Below, piece after piece: positions 42,853-52,119 of a stretch of DNA of 64,000 nt. Both the position numbers and the translations under genes were made by a program. How positions within the stretch are numbered: position 1 is the stretch's first letter; each line of letters begins with the position of its first letter. Under the pieces are notes generated by a model. That model was not told the origin of the DNA. It saw only the letters and a program-made list of their open reading frames with translations, and did not search any database. Origin of the DNA: FEB-10 sp963710645 (GTDB lineage: Bacteria > Acidobacteriota > Thermoanaerobaculia > Thermoanaerobaculales > Sulfomarinibacteraceae); assembly GCA_963710645.1 (NCBI GenBank), contig CAVQBD010000003.1, positions 368,005 to 432,004 of the forward strand, in the 5' to 3' direction.

Positions 42853-44931
42853 ATGGAATCCAAACCTGACACCGGGAAGGTCCTGCCAGCCAACGCGTTC
42901 CGCGAACTCGAGCCAGGCGAGGTCTACACGCCGGTCGTTCCCGCCGACGACCAGCGAGCGGAGGTCTCTGTCCGCTCCGTGACCATTGGTGTCATCATGG
43001 TGGTGATCTTCACGTTCGCCGCTGCCTATATCGGACTGAAGACCGGAAACGTGATCGAAACATCCATACCGATCGCAATTTTGGCGGTCTTCCTCGGCAC
43101 CCTTTATCGGCGCCGCAGCACCTTGCTGGAAAACATCATCATCCAGTCCATCGGCCAGGCCGCCGGGGTGGTGGTCGCCGGTGCGATCTTCACGATCCCG
43201 GCGCTTTATATCCTCGACCTGAAACCGTCGTTCCTGCAGATCTTCCTGTCCTGCCTGTTCGGAGGGTACCTGGGGGTTGTCCTCCTGATTCCCCTCCGCA
43301 GGTACTTCGTCAAGGATCTCCACGGGCAACTGCCGTTCCCCGAAGGCACGGCGATCGCCAATGTTCTGGCCACCGGCGAAAAATCCAAGGGATCGGCGGG
43401 CAAGGTCCTGCTGATCGCCTTCGGCATCGGTTTCATCTACGACCTCATTGTGGAGTTCATTCACCTTTGGAACCACCACCTCAATTCCAAGGTGTTGTTC
43501 GGCTCCTTCGGCGAACGGGTGGCCGACATGCGTTTCGAGCTCAAGCTCAACGCCACCGCGGTCTACTTCGGTCTCGGCTACATCATCGGTGTCCGCTATG
43601 CCGGCATCATCGCTGCCGGTTCGGTCCTGTCCATGCTGGTCCTTGTGCCACTGGTCTACTTCGCCGGACATGGCCTCACCGTGCCGCTGACGCCCCCTGC
43701 GGTGGTGGCTCTGGTGGCCGACATGGATGCCGCCCAGATCTTCGGAAACTACGTCCGTCCCATGGGCATCGGTTGTATCGCCTTTGCCGGAATCATCGGC
43801 ATCCTGAAAATGTGGAAGATCATCGTGTCGTCGCTGTCGCTGGCCTTCAAGGGGCTGGTGGGTGGTGGCGACGGCGGCGAAACCGAGCGAACCGACCGCG
43901 ATATGCCACCCAGAAACACCTTCCTCATCCAGCTCGGTTCGGTGGTCGGCATGTTCCTGCTCTTCTGGTACATCAGCGGCCAGATCAGCACCGCGTTGGT
44001 GGGGACGGTGATTACCTTTGTCCTGGCCTTTCTCTTCACTCCGGTTGCGGCCCGGGCCATCGCAATCGTCGGCGTCAACCCGGTGTCCGGCATGACCATG
44101 CTCACCCTGATCATCGCCTGTTTGGCGCTTGTGGCCACCGGCCTCAGCGGCGACGCCCTTGGAATGTCGGTCGCGTTGGTCGTGGGCTGCGCGGTATGCA
44201 CCGCGCTTTCGACCTCGGGAGCTTTCATCACCGATCTCAAGGTGGGCTACTGGCTCGGCGCCAGCCCGTTCCAACAGGAGCGTTGGAAGTTCCTCGGGAT
44301 TTTCATCGCCTCGTTGTGCGTGGGCGCCGTGATCTGGGTGCTTTCCACATCCTACGGATTCATGATCGAGGACGCAGCCGGACAGATGGTGGTGAACCCC
44401 GATCTCCCCGCCCCCCAAGGCAACCTGATGGCCACCATTGTTTCCAGCGTCATGGGCGGCGAACAACAGGCACTGCTCCTGTTCCTGCTCGGTGGAATTG
44501 TCGCCGTCATGCTCGAGATGGCCAAGGTCCCGGCGCTGGCCTTCGGACTCGGCATGTACCTGCCCATCGAGATCAACATGGCCGTGTTCTTTGGCGCGGC
44601 GGTTGGACACTTCATCGGCCGTTCGGGCCGCACCGAAGCCGAACGGGAAGCGCGCACGGAGCAGGGCACGTTGATTGCCTCCGGTCTGATGGCGGGCGCT
44701 GCCATCATCGGCACGATCGGCGCCATCCTGCTCCTACCGCAAGTCGGTTCACCCATGGAGTATGTGGATATTCTCCATGTGTCCGAGAACGGCGCCGGGG
44801 TTTTTGCTCAATGGTACGAAGGGCTCGGCGGTCAGCTCATGAGTGTCTTCGGGCTCGCGGCCCTGGTGGCGGCCTGTTTCTTCCTGGCCAAGGTTGGGGC
44901 ACGCTGGCAGATGGACGAGGAAGCTGAGTAA
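42853..44931 (+). CDS. OPT-family oligopeptide/metal-chelate transporter
   Basis: This 692-residue inner-membrane transporter has about 15 membrane helices. The N-terminal part has AAAYIGLKTGNVIETSIPIA and the family motif QLPFPEGTAIANVL with the conserved PEGTA core. OPT members move oligopeptides or metal chelates by proton symport; bacterial members are poorly characterised. A GGAGGG site lies seven bases before the ATG. It stands alone between heptamer and 165-bp repeats. Confidence 0.9.
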   Translation: MESKPDTGKVLPANAFRELEPGEVYTPVVPADDQRAEVSVRSVTIGVIMVVIFTFAAAYIGLKTGNVIETSIPIAILAVFLGTLYRRRSTLLENIIIQSIGQAAGVVVAGAIFTIPALYILDLKPSFLQIFLSCLFGGYLGVVLLIPLRRYFVKDLHGQLPFPEGTAIANVLATGEKSKGSAGKVLLIAFGIGFIYDLIVEFIHLWNHHLNSKVLFGSFGERVADMRFELKLNATAVYFGLGYIIGVRYAGIIAAGSVLSMLVLVPLVYFAGHGLTVPLTPPAVVALVADMDAAQIFGNYVRPMGIGCIAFAGIIGILKMWKIIVSSLSLAFKGLVGGGDGGETERTDRDMPPRNTFLIQLGSVVGMFLLFWYISGQISTALVGTVITFVLAFLFTPVAARAIAIVGVNPVSGMTMLTLIIACLALVATGLSGDALGMSVALVVGCAVCTALSTSGAFITDLKVGYWLGASPFQQERWKFLGIFIASLCVGAVIWVLSTSYGFMIEDAAGQMVVNPDLPAPQGNLMATIVSSVMGGEQQALLLFLLGGIVAVMLEMAKVPALAFGLGMYLPIEINMAVFFGAAVGHFIGRSGRTEAEREARTEQGTLIASGLMAGAAIIGTIGAILLLPQVGSPMEYVDILHVSENGAGVFAQWYEGLGGQLMSVFGLAALVAACFFLAKVGARWQMDEEAE

Positions 44932-44990
44932 CCGCCCTCCCACCTGGGTATTGGGCAGCCTCAGCCCGCCCACGACGGTGGCGCCATGGG

Positions 44991-45155
44991 CGGGCGTGCC
45001 GGGTACATGATCGCGCGGTCCGGGGTCGCTGAGAGTCTGCCAGGCGTCAGTTACCGCACAAGTGTGTACCGGGCTCCCTCGGGGAGCGCGGTTGGGAGAT
45101 GGGCGCATCGAAATCAGCAAATCGTGCCGAACTCGCGGGCCGGTGCCCGGCACCG
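44991..45155 (+). repeat. 165-bp dispersed repeat, copy 2
   Basis: This is the partner of 34968-35132, same strand and same length, about 83% identical. Here too it lies in a convergent gap (OPT transporter and LOG-family genes, 363 bases) and is followed by heptamer tracts. Nothing else in that gap looks like a gene. Confidence 0.8.
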
Positions 45156-45190
45156 TCGACTTCAGGGGCGCGTTCCCCCACCCGTCCCAC

Positions 45191-45264
45191 GACGGTTCCG
45201 AGTTCCGGGTTCCGGGTTGATATTCCTGGAGGCTGATGGAGAACCCGGAACCCGGAACCACTGA
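45191..45264. repeat. heptamer inverted repeat (GTTCCGG units)
   Basis: GTTCCGG-type units (45194-45218) and GGAACCC-type units (45238-45263) are reverse complements around a short spacer. A CCCCCACCCGTCCC box lies just before the left arm. Confidence 0.85.
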
Positions 45265-45294
45265 AGATGGTCTGCGGCTCAAGGAGCAAACGGC

Positions 45295-45804
45295 TTAGCG
45301 CCGCGGGTGTGTCCGGAGGAACTCCTCGAGCGCGGCGCACAGTTCGTCCCCGTCGTCGAAGCACCTCGGCATTGGGCTGCGGTGGTTCGGAGGGGTCAGC
45401 GACCAACTCGCGCAGCACCACACGGGGACGCCCGCCTTGAGCGCCATTGCCACCTCGGACAATGTCCCCGCGCCACCACCGATGGCGACGCACAGATCTG
45501 CCGACAGCACGTTGACGGCGTTTCTCGCCATTCCGGAGCCGGTGTAGATAGGGATCCGCACCCAACTGTTTGGATAGGCGCCCGATGGCCCAGCGGTCGG
45601 CAGAATTCCAACCGTGAGTCCACCAGCCGCGCCCGAGCCGCGAGATGCCGCCTCCATAACCCCCGGGCCGCCACCGGTCAGGACAACCCATTCCCATTCG
45701 GCTGCCAGACGACCCACGCGTTCGGCCAAGGCCTCTTCCTCAGCACTCGCGTCGCCGGCTCCCAGCACGGCCAGGATGGGATATGGATCAGCGGGTTGCA
45801 TCAT
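45295..45804 (-). CDS. LOG-family protein (TIGR00725 type)
   Basis: This 169-residue Rossmann-like protein has GGGPGVMEAASRG and GGGAGTLSEVAMAL, the two nucleotide-binding motifs of the LOG/lysine-decarboxylase-like family. Members of this size match TIGR00725, for which a biochemical role is not established; cytokinin-type LOG enzymes cleave nucleoside monophosphates to free base. The start has two consecutive ATGs. It is separated from the upstream OmpA-like gene by that gene's terminator. Confidence 0.85.
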   Translation of the reverse strand: MMQPADPYPILAVLGAGDASAEEEALAERVGRLAAEWEWVVLTGGGPGVMEAASRGSGAAGGLTVGILPTAGPSGAYPNSWVRIPIYTGSGMARNAVNVLSADLCVAIGGGAGTLSEVAMALKAGVPVWCCASWSLTPPNHRSPMPRCFDDGDELCAALEEFLRTHPRR

Positions 45805-45829
45805 TGGACCAGTCTAAGGTCGAAAGTCG

Positions 45830-45858
45830 AAAAAAAGACCCGGGCCGAAGCCCGGGTC
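45830..45858 (-). terminator. intrinsic terminator of the OmpA-like gene
   Basis: On the minus strand a perfect 9-bp stem (GACCCGGGC / GCCCGGGTC) with a TTCG loop is followed by seven T. It lies 22 bases after the stop codon. Confidence 0.9.
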
Positions 45859-45880
45859 GTTTCAGGTTGTCGGTTTCGAG

Positions 45881-46522
45881 TTACTTCATCACCACGAGGG
45901 ACACACGACGATTCTGCGCGCGCCCTTCCCTGGTGCCATTGTCGGCAATGGGCTTGTACTCACCGTAAGAGGTGACGTTCATGCGGTGCATGGGCACACC
46001 CAGCTCGCTGTTCATGAATTCCATGACCTGCTTGGCGCGCTTGTAGCCGAGCTGCAGATTGTACTGCTCGGAGCCGCTGCTGTCGGTATGGCCCTGAATT
46101 TCGATGTAGACGTTGGCATTCTTGGATTTCAGGTTCTTGACCAACGACTCGATCTCGGCCTTTGCATCGGCGGTGAGGTCGGCCCTGTTGAACGCGAACT
46201 TCACCATGTCGTCGGTGAGGACCACCTCGTCCACAAAAGAGCCTTCGGCGAGCTTGCCGGCCTCTTCGGCCCGACGCAGCGCGTCCTTGGTCTCCTGCGA
46301 CAGGTTGTTGTAGGCAGCCTCGAGCTTGGCGGCCTTGGCGTCAAGTTCGGAGATCGCCTTCTGGTTCCCCTCGACTGAGGTTTGGACCTCGCCGATCTTC
46401 TGGTTGGTCACCTGGTCCGAAGCGGCGACCTGCTCGTTGACGTACTTCTTGGTTGCGCAACCGGTCAATGTCAAGGCAGCAACGCACAACAGCACGACCG
46501 CCGGGGTGAGGGACTTCCGCAT
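45881..46522 (-). CDS. OmpA-family lipoprotein (Pal-like)
   Basis: This 213-residue outer-membrane lipoprotein has a lipobox (TLTGC, Cys23). A coiled-coil segment (about 30-90, NQKIGEVQTSVEGNQKAISEL-type heptads) comes next, and an OmpA peptidoglycan-binding domain (about 105-213) with FAFNRADLTADAK and IEIQGHTDSSGSEQYN. It probably tethers the outer membrane to peptidoglycan; the coiled coil resembles Lpp-like or TolB-interacting regions. The second of two ATGs is chosen because GGAGG lies six bases upstream. It has its own promoter and terminator, so it is monocistronic and probably abundant. (Heptad stretch quoted only as pattern.). Confidence 0.88.
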   Translation of the reverse strand: MRKSLTPAVVLLCVAALTLTGCATKKYVNEQVAASDQVTNQKIGEVQTSVEGNQKAISELDAKAAKLEAAYNNLSQETKDALRRAEEAGKLAEGSFVDEVVLTDDMVKFAFNRADLTADAKAEIESLVKNLKSKNANVYIEIQGHTDSSGSEQYNLQLGYKRAKQVMEFMNSELGVPMHRMNVTSYGEYKPIADNGTREGRAQNRRVSLVVMK

Positions 46523-46581
46523 CATCCACCTCCAAAGTTCTTTCCGTTTTAATTGGCCGATCCTATCGGCATCGAACACAG

Positions 46582-46590
46582 ACTATAACA
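46582..46590 (-). promoter_or_regulatory. extended -10 promoter of the OmpA-like gene
   Basis: The minus strand reads TGTTATAGT, an extended -10 element (TGn plus TATAGT). There is no good -35 box. A 6-bp palindrome (GCCGAT/ATCGGC) lies in the leader. Confidence 0.5.
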
Positions 46591-46646
46591 CACTCCACCG
46601 CTAGTTTTCGCTCGATTTTCACCCCCCCCCGACGGGGAATCTCCGC

Positions 46647-47636
46647 TCACCATTCGACGCACCGCGGGTCTGCCGCGGTGACCTCGGCGGCGCACAGGAC
46701 CTTGCCATCTTCGAGCCGCACCAGAACCGGGGTCTGGAGGAACCAGTCCACACCCGTTGGCAGCTCGGCGAGTCGACATTCTTCACACGCGAAATCCAAC
46801 ACTCCAGACGTTGGGAAGCCGCCTTTTTCGGGGACCGCCACGGCCGTCGTCGGCACCGCCAGCGTACCGGCAAAGAAGACCTCCATGAGTTCGTGGCAGT
46901 GTTCGCAGTCCTTGCGGTAGAACAAGATGATTTGAGGGCCCGACTCGAGATCCGTGGCTCCGTCGATCCAGGCAGAAATCGGCACCTCCGACCAGTCGTG
47001 CCCGATCCAGTCGTGGTAGTTCGGCAGGTAGAAGCCCTGGGCCGGAAGCGCCGTGGGGGATGATCCGTCGACCCCAACCGTCCCGGATTCGCCGATCTGA
47101 AAGGAGGCTGTGAGACCGAAAGCCAGTGCAAAGCTCGCGAGAGTCCACAGGCCGACTCCCACGACCCGCCAGGTCGGAAGGGTAGCCGTCACCGCCAACG
47201 ACGGGACATCACGACCCAGCCACCACAGACCGAGGAAGAACCCAAGATCCATGGCGAGCGTGATGCCCGGATGAACCTCGACCGCGCCGAAGCAGCCGCA
47301 GCTGGACGCGCCCATGAGAACTTCGCCCACGAGGACCGGAAGAAAGGCTCCCAGCATCACGAGCCCCACCGGGCGCGCTAAGCGGGGCAGCAGCCACATG
47401 ACGCCGACGACGACGAGTTCAGCCGCGATACTGAACCTGAGCAAAAACCCAAGATCAACGCCCGCGGCCCCCGCCCACTTGATCATCGGAACAGGCAAAT
47501 GGCTTGGGCTCGCGTCCATGAGCTTGAGCACTGCGCCGACCAGAAGCCACAGCGGGACGACGACCCGAGCAAGCAGCACGGCCAGGGCTCCTCCCGCCGT
47601 CATGCTCATCGAGTGTGATTCTATTCGAGTAGCCAT
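46647..47636 (-). CDS. MauE/DoxX-like membrane protein with thioredoxin-like tail
   Basis: This product of about 329 residues has a four- to five-helix membrane domain of the MauE/DoxX type with SSCGCFG. A periplasmic domain follows, with FYRKDCEHCHELM, a thioredoxin-like CxxC, and a second pair CEEC. MauE proteins assist disulfide formation or amine dehydrogenase maturation; this one looks like a self-contained thiol-redox protein that exchanges electrons with the membrane. Three nearby ATGs are possible starts; the one used follows a weak purine-rich site. Confidence 0.7.
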   Translation of the reverse strand: MATRIESHSMSMTAGGALAVLLARVVVPLWLLVGAVLKLMDASPSHLPVPMIKWAGAAGVDLGFLLRFSIAAELVVVGVMWLLPRLARPVGLVMLGAFLPVLVGEVLMGASSCGCFGAVEVHPGITLAMDLGFFLGLWWLGRDVPSLAVTATLPTWRVVGVGLWTLASFALAFGLTASFQIGESGTVGVDGSSPTALPAQGFYLPNYHDWIGHDWSEVPISAWIDGATDLESGPQIILFYRKDCEHCHELMEVFFAGTLAVPTTAVAVPEKGGFPTSGVLDFACEECRLAELPTGVDWFLQTPVLVRLEDGKVLCAAEVTAADPRCVEW

Positions 47637-47713
47637 CGTTTCTTTCATCCCAACACAGAATATCCGCAGGCCGGTCCCGTTTTCGAGCGCGGCCGGCGTC
47701 TTGATCCCAGAAT

Positions 47714-49360
47714 TTACGAGTCCTTGACCTCTGGGTTCTCTCCCCGTCCCAATCGGCGCCACACCTCTTCCTCGACGCCGCTGGCGATTTCGCTGGTCCG
47801 GGCTACCGCATCATCCGCACGCCGGATCAAGGCCGAGGCCTCTGGATCGTCTGACATTCCCTGGAGGTTGATGTGGGTGTTCATGGCCGCGCCCACCGCT
47901 GCAGTGCGGGCCATCCCGGCGCCGACTCCGGCGTCGGAGGCGGACGCGGGCATCCCCAGATCGAGCGCTGAACGGCAGAGTTCGGCGATCTCTCCGCAGG
48001 CTTCGGCCACGCCGAGAGGCACCTCCGCGGCGTACAACGTCGCCGCCCGAATGCGACCTGCGTCCTGTGACCTCGAAGCCTCCATCAACCGCTGAAAGGC
48101 CCAGGTGTCCTCGTCGATGGCGTCGAGAAGATCCTGTTTGAGTTTCTGAGCCCGGACGGACACGTCCTCCAGTTGATCTCGGACGCCAATATAATCGCTC
48201 TTCGGATGGGCCAGATTGGCCACCATGGCGGCCAGGGAGGCGGCGAGGGCCCCGGCGAGAGCGGCCACCGATCCTCCGCCCGGCGCCGCAGAGTCGCGTG
48301 ATGTTTCGTCGGTAAAGCCCTGCACGGTGAGCGACGCCAGTGGGCGATCCGGCGCCAGTATTTCCTCGATGATCTTCTCGGAGGGTTCAAAGGGAGACAC
48401 CTCGCTCAATCCGAGGGTCCTAACCGCGGAATGAACCAGATCGACCTCGGGCACTCCAGGCGACCGCTCCATCTGCCGGAGGTAGTGCCGCCCGGCATCG
48501 AGGATACTGGCCTTCGGCACCAGTCCCACCAGTTCGGAACCGGTGACCCTGAGACCTCGGCGCCGGGCGCTGGTCTCGCAGGCATCGAATGCGGCGTGGA
48601 GGGGTGTGGTGTCGAGGTCGATGAGGTTCATCGAAACCTGTGAACAGCCGTACTCCGGGATGTACCAGCCAACACCGCGGACAGCCTTCAACATCCCGGG
48701 CTGTTGGACGGAATTTCCGTCTGCATCCTCGACCGTACGACCCTTTTCGCGCACATCGAAGGCGACGCGGTTGGCCCATCGTTTGTCGCTGACGTTGAGG
48801 TTGACGTTGTAGGCCACCAGGAACTTTCGGGCTCCGGTCACCATTGCGCCAAAGGTCGGGACGAACTCCGCCGGGCCGTAGTCCGGGGCGAAGTTCGGGT
48901 CCTCGAGCTTTTCGGGCAGCGCCTCGTACTCCCCTTGCCGGATGTCTGCGAGTGACCGCCGTTCCGGGCGTGTCGCAGCGTACTCGTAGAGATAAACGGG
49001 GAATCCGAGCTCCTCGCCGACCCGTTGTCCGAGTCTCTTCGCAAGCTCGACGCAGTCGTCCATGGTCACCCCGGACACCGGAACGAATGGGCATACGTCG
49101 GTTGCTCCCATTCGACCATGGGCACCGTGGTGCTCCCGCATATCGATCAGCTCAGACGAGCGTTTGACGAGTTGAAAGGCGCCCTCCAGCACCGCATCGG
49201 GCTCGCCCACGAAGGTAATGACGGTCCGGTTGGTCTCTTGTCCTGGATCCACGTCCAGCAGGGCGACACCTGGCACTGACGCCGCCGCCTGCGCGATTTC
49301 GTCGTAGACCTCCTTGCGCCGGCCCTCCGAGATATTCGGCACGCATTCAACGATCCTCAT
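47714..49360 (-). CDS. ftcD: bifunctional glutamate formimidoyltransferase/cyclodeaminase
   Basis: This 548-residue fusion has the N-terminal formimidoyltransferase (MRIVECVPNISEGR, DVDPGQETNRTVITF, HHGAHGRMGATDVCPFVP). A C-terminal cyclodeaminase (about 350-540) follows, with APGGGSVAALAGALAASLAAMV and MPASASDAGVGAGM. It transfers the formimino group of N-formiminoglutamate (from histidine breakdown) to tetrahydrofolate and deaminates it to 5,10-methenyl-THF. In many bacteria these are two genes; the fused form is as in vertebrates and some acidobacteria. No hut genes lie in the window. GAGGT precedes the ATG. Confidence 0.93.
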   Translation of the reverse strand: MRIVECVPNISEGRRKEVYDEIAQAAASVPGVALLDVDPGQETNRTVITFVGEPDAVLEGAFQLVKRSSELIDMREHHGAHGRMGATDVCPFVPVSGVTMDDCVELAKRLGQRVGEELGFPVYLYEYAATRPERRSLADIRQGEYEALPEKLEDPNFAPDYGPAEFVPTFGAMVTGARKFLVAYNVNLNVSDKRWANRVAFDVREKGRTVEDADGNSVQQPGMLKAVRGVGWYIPEYGCSQVSMNLIDLDTTPLHAAFDACETSARRRGLRVTGSELVGLVPKASILDAGRHYLRQMERSPGVPEVDLVHSAVRTLGLSEVSPFEPSEKIIEEILAPDRPLASLTVQGFTDETSRDSAAPGGGSVAALAGALAASLAAMVANLAHPKSDYIGVRDQLEDVSVRAQKLKQDLLDAIDEDTWAFQRLMEASRSQDAGRIRAATLYAAEVPLGVAEACGEIAELCRSALDLGMPASASDAGVGAGMARTAAVGAAMNTHINLQGMSDDPEASALIRRADDAVARTSEIASGVEEEVWRRLGRGENPEVKDS

Positions 49361-49463
49361 TCCAGACCTCCAGCGATGGTGATCCTAGTCTGCACCGGCA
49401 ATTGATACAAGGGCCCAGCGAACAGCCACATGATGCGTCACCCTCACTGACGCAGCCGACGGC

Positions 49464-50495
49464 TCAGACCGAACGGACGGTCTCGAGGTCGGCGCAGACC
49501 ATCATAGCCACCAACTTCTCAAACGTGACGTTTGGCTCCCATCCCAGTTCACGGCGAGCCTTCGATGCGTCGGCCTGGAGCTCGTCAACCTCCGCCGGTC
49601 GGTAGTACCTGGGATCCACGCACACCCGAATCACGTCGGACGCCCGATCCCGACCAACCTCGTGCTGACCCTCCCCTTCCCAGCGCAGATCAACACCGAC
49701 CTGAGCAAAGGCCGCCTCGCAGAACTCTCTGACGGAATGGGTTTCACCCGTGCCCACGACAAAATCGTCCGGCGCCTCGGCCTGGAGAATCAGCCACATG
49801 GCACGGACGAAGTCACCCGCGAATCCCCAGTCTCTGCGGGCTTCCAGGTTTCCCAGAGCGACTCGTTCACGCCGCCCAGCAGCTATCTCGGCGACTGCAC
49901 GCGAGATCTTCCGGGTGACAAAATTCTCTCCGCGCCGGGGCGATTCGTGGTTGAACAGAATCCCGTTGGAGGCGAAGAGACCGTAAGCCTCGCGAAAATT
50001 GACCGTTGCCCAATAGGCGTACAGCTTGGCCACCGCGTAGGGCGAGCGCGGGTGGAAAGGTGTCTGCTCATCCTGGGGTATTCGCTCCGCCTTGCCGTAG
50101 AGCTCGGACGATGACGCCTGGTAGAACCGCGCGTCTGGGGCCACCTGCCGCACCGCCTCCAACAGGCGGACAGTGCCGATGGCCGTAACGTCGCCGGTGT
50201 AGGTGGGCATGCTGAATGAGATGCCGACGTGAGACTGTGCGGCCAGGTTATAGATCTCGTCCGGTCGGACGCTATCCAACACGGTGATCAGCGACTCCGA
50301 GTCGCCGAGATCACCGTAGTGGAGGTGGAAGTGCTCCCGCCTGATGGGGTCGCTCCGCAGATGGTCGATGCGGTCTCGGTTGAAGGTAGAGGCACGACGT
50401 ACGATGCCGTGGACGTCGTAGTCCTTCTCGAGCAGCAGCTCCGAGAGATAGGAGCCGTCCTGGCCCGTGATACCGGTAATCAAAGCGCGCTTCAT
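49464..50495 (-). CDS. gmd: GDP-mannose 4,6-dehydratase
   Basis: This 343-residue short-chain dehydrogenase converts GDP-mannose to GDP-4-keto-6-deoxymannose, the precursor of GDP-fucose, GDP-rhamnose and related sugars. The Rossmann motif GITGQDGSYL (8-17), NLAAQSHVGISF, SSSELYG and the catalytic YAVAKLYAYW are in place; EARRDWGFAGDFV is specific to the Gmd group. It stands alone, so the partner enzyme (GMER/Fcl or Rmd) must be elsewhere. Confidence 0.93.
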   Translation of the reverse strand: MKRALITGITGQDGSYLSELLLEKDYDVHGIVRRASTFNRDRIDHLRSDPIRREHFHLHYGDLGDSESLITVLDSVRPDEIYNLAAQSHVGISFSMPTYTGDVTAIGTVRLLEAVRQVAPDARFYQASSSELYGKAERIPQDEQTPFHPRSPYAVAKLYAYWATVNFREAYGLFASNGILFNHESPRRGENFVTRKISRAVAEIAAGRRERVALGNLEARRDWGFAGDFVRAMWLILQAEAPDDFVVGTGETHSVREFCEAAFAQVGVDLRWEGEGQHEVGRDRASDVIRVCVDPRYYRPAEVDELQADASKARRELGWEPNVTFEKLVAMMVCADLETVRSV

Positions 50496-50512
50496 GGCCG
50501 GAGTCTACCAGA

Positions 50513-50644
<132 letters not shown>

Positions 50645-50646
<2 letters not shown>

Positions 50647-52114
50647 AGCGATCGGTGCGGTAGTTCGGCGCCTCCTTGGTGATCACAACGTCATGGGCGT
50701 GGGACTCCTTGAGCCCCGCGGACGTCACCTGGATGAACCGGGCCTTGGAGTGGAGCTCGCCAATGGTGGCGCAGCCCGCCAGACCCATCCCGGCCCGCAG
50801 CCCCCCCACGAGCTGGGTCAGCTGACCCTCGAGAGGACCCTTGTACGGCACCATTCCTTCGATCCCCTCCGGCACCAGCTTCGTGAGTTCGGCATCTTGC
50901 TGGAAATAGCGATCCCGAGAACCTTCGGCCGCCTTCATGGCGCCGAGGGAACCCATGCCGCGATAGGCCTTGAAGGTTCGACCCTGGTACAGAATCTGCT
51001 CGCCGGGAGACTCTTCCACCCCAGCGAACAGGGACCCAACCATGATCACATCGGCGCCGGCCGTGAGTGCCTTGGTGATATCGCCTGAGAATCGGATGCC
51101 ACCATCGGAGATGACCGGAATATCATGCTCTCGGGCGACCGCGGAGCACTCCCGAATGGCCGTGATTTGGGGCATCCCCGCTCCGGTGACGACCCGAGTG
51201 GTGCAGATCGAACCCGGGCCGATTCCCACTTTCAGCGCATCCGCACCGAGGGAGATCAAGTCTCTCGCGGCTTCGGCCGAAGCGATGTTACCGACCACCA
51301 GAGGCACATCGGAAATCCGCGACTTGATGTGTTGGGTGGCATCCAAGACGCCCTTGGAATGTGCATGGGACGAGTCCAGGAACAAGAGATCGACCTTGCG
51401 TTCGATGAGGGCCGCGCAGCGCTCGTCGAGATCGCCACTGACTCCCACGGCAGCCGCGACCCGAAGGCGCCCCAGGTCGTCCTTGCACGCGTTGGGAAAG
51501 TCCTGCGCCTTCTTGATGTCCTTGACCGTGATCAGCCCTTTGAGTCCGCCGTCCCCGTCCACCACCAACAGCTTCTCGATTCGGTGTTTGTGAAGCAGTG
51601 ATTTGGCCTCATCGAGAGTGGTCCCAACCTGGGCCGTCACGAGGTCGTTTTTGGTCATGAAATCGGAGATCGGACGATCGTACTCAGTGCAGAATCGGAG
51701 ATCCCGGTTGGTCAGGATCCCTTTGAGCCGGCCCTCTCGATCCACAACCGGAAGACCCGAGACTCTGTAGGACGCCATCACCTCCAACGCATCGCGCACC
51801 AACTGATCGGGGTGAATGGTCACCGGGTCCACGATCATGCCCGACTCTGATCGCTTGACTCGATCCACTTCCTCGGCCTGACGTTCGATGGACATGTTCT
51901 TGTGAACCACCCCGAGCCCGCCGTGCTGAGCCATGGCGATGGCCATCGATCCCTCGGTCACCGTGTCCATGGCTGCCGAGATGATCGGGAGATTCAGAAC
52001 CACATTCCGCGTCAGCCGCGTCGCCACACTGACATCGTTTGGATGAACGTCGGACCGCGCAGGCACCAGCAGCACGTCGTCAAAGGTCAGGCCCACAGGC
52101 AAGTCGTCGGACAT
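50645..52114 (-). CDS. guaB: inosine-5'-monophosphate dehydrogenase
   Basis: This 489-residue enzyme oxidises IMP to XMP with NAD, the committed step of GMP synthesis. It has the catalytic loop GIGPGSICTTRVV (Cys nucleophile), a CBS pair inserted between about residues 95 and 205 (VSGLPVVDREGRLKGILTNRDL and the second copy), and GGIRFSGDITKAL. The ATG follows GGGAGGGTAAGAGGG. It starts five bases after the secA stop, so the two are co-transcribed. (The CBS stretch named is about 95-116.). Confidence 0.95.
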
Positions 52115-52119
52115 CCCTC

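Noticed and set aside
42736..44610. A long open frame (over 600 codons) on the minus strand opposite the OPT transporter
   Set aside because: It mirrors the coding frame of the transporter in GC-rich DNA, has no recognisable domain and reads as Gly/Asp/Glu/His-rich low complexity.
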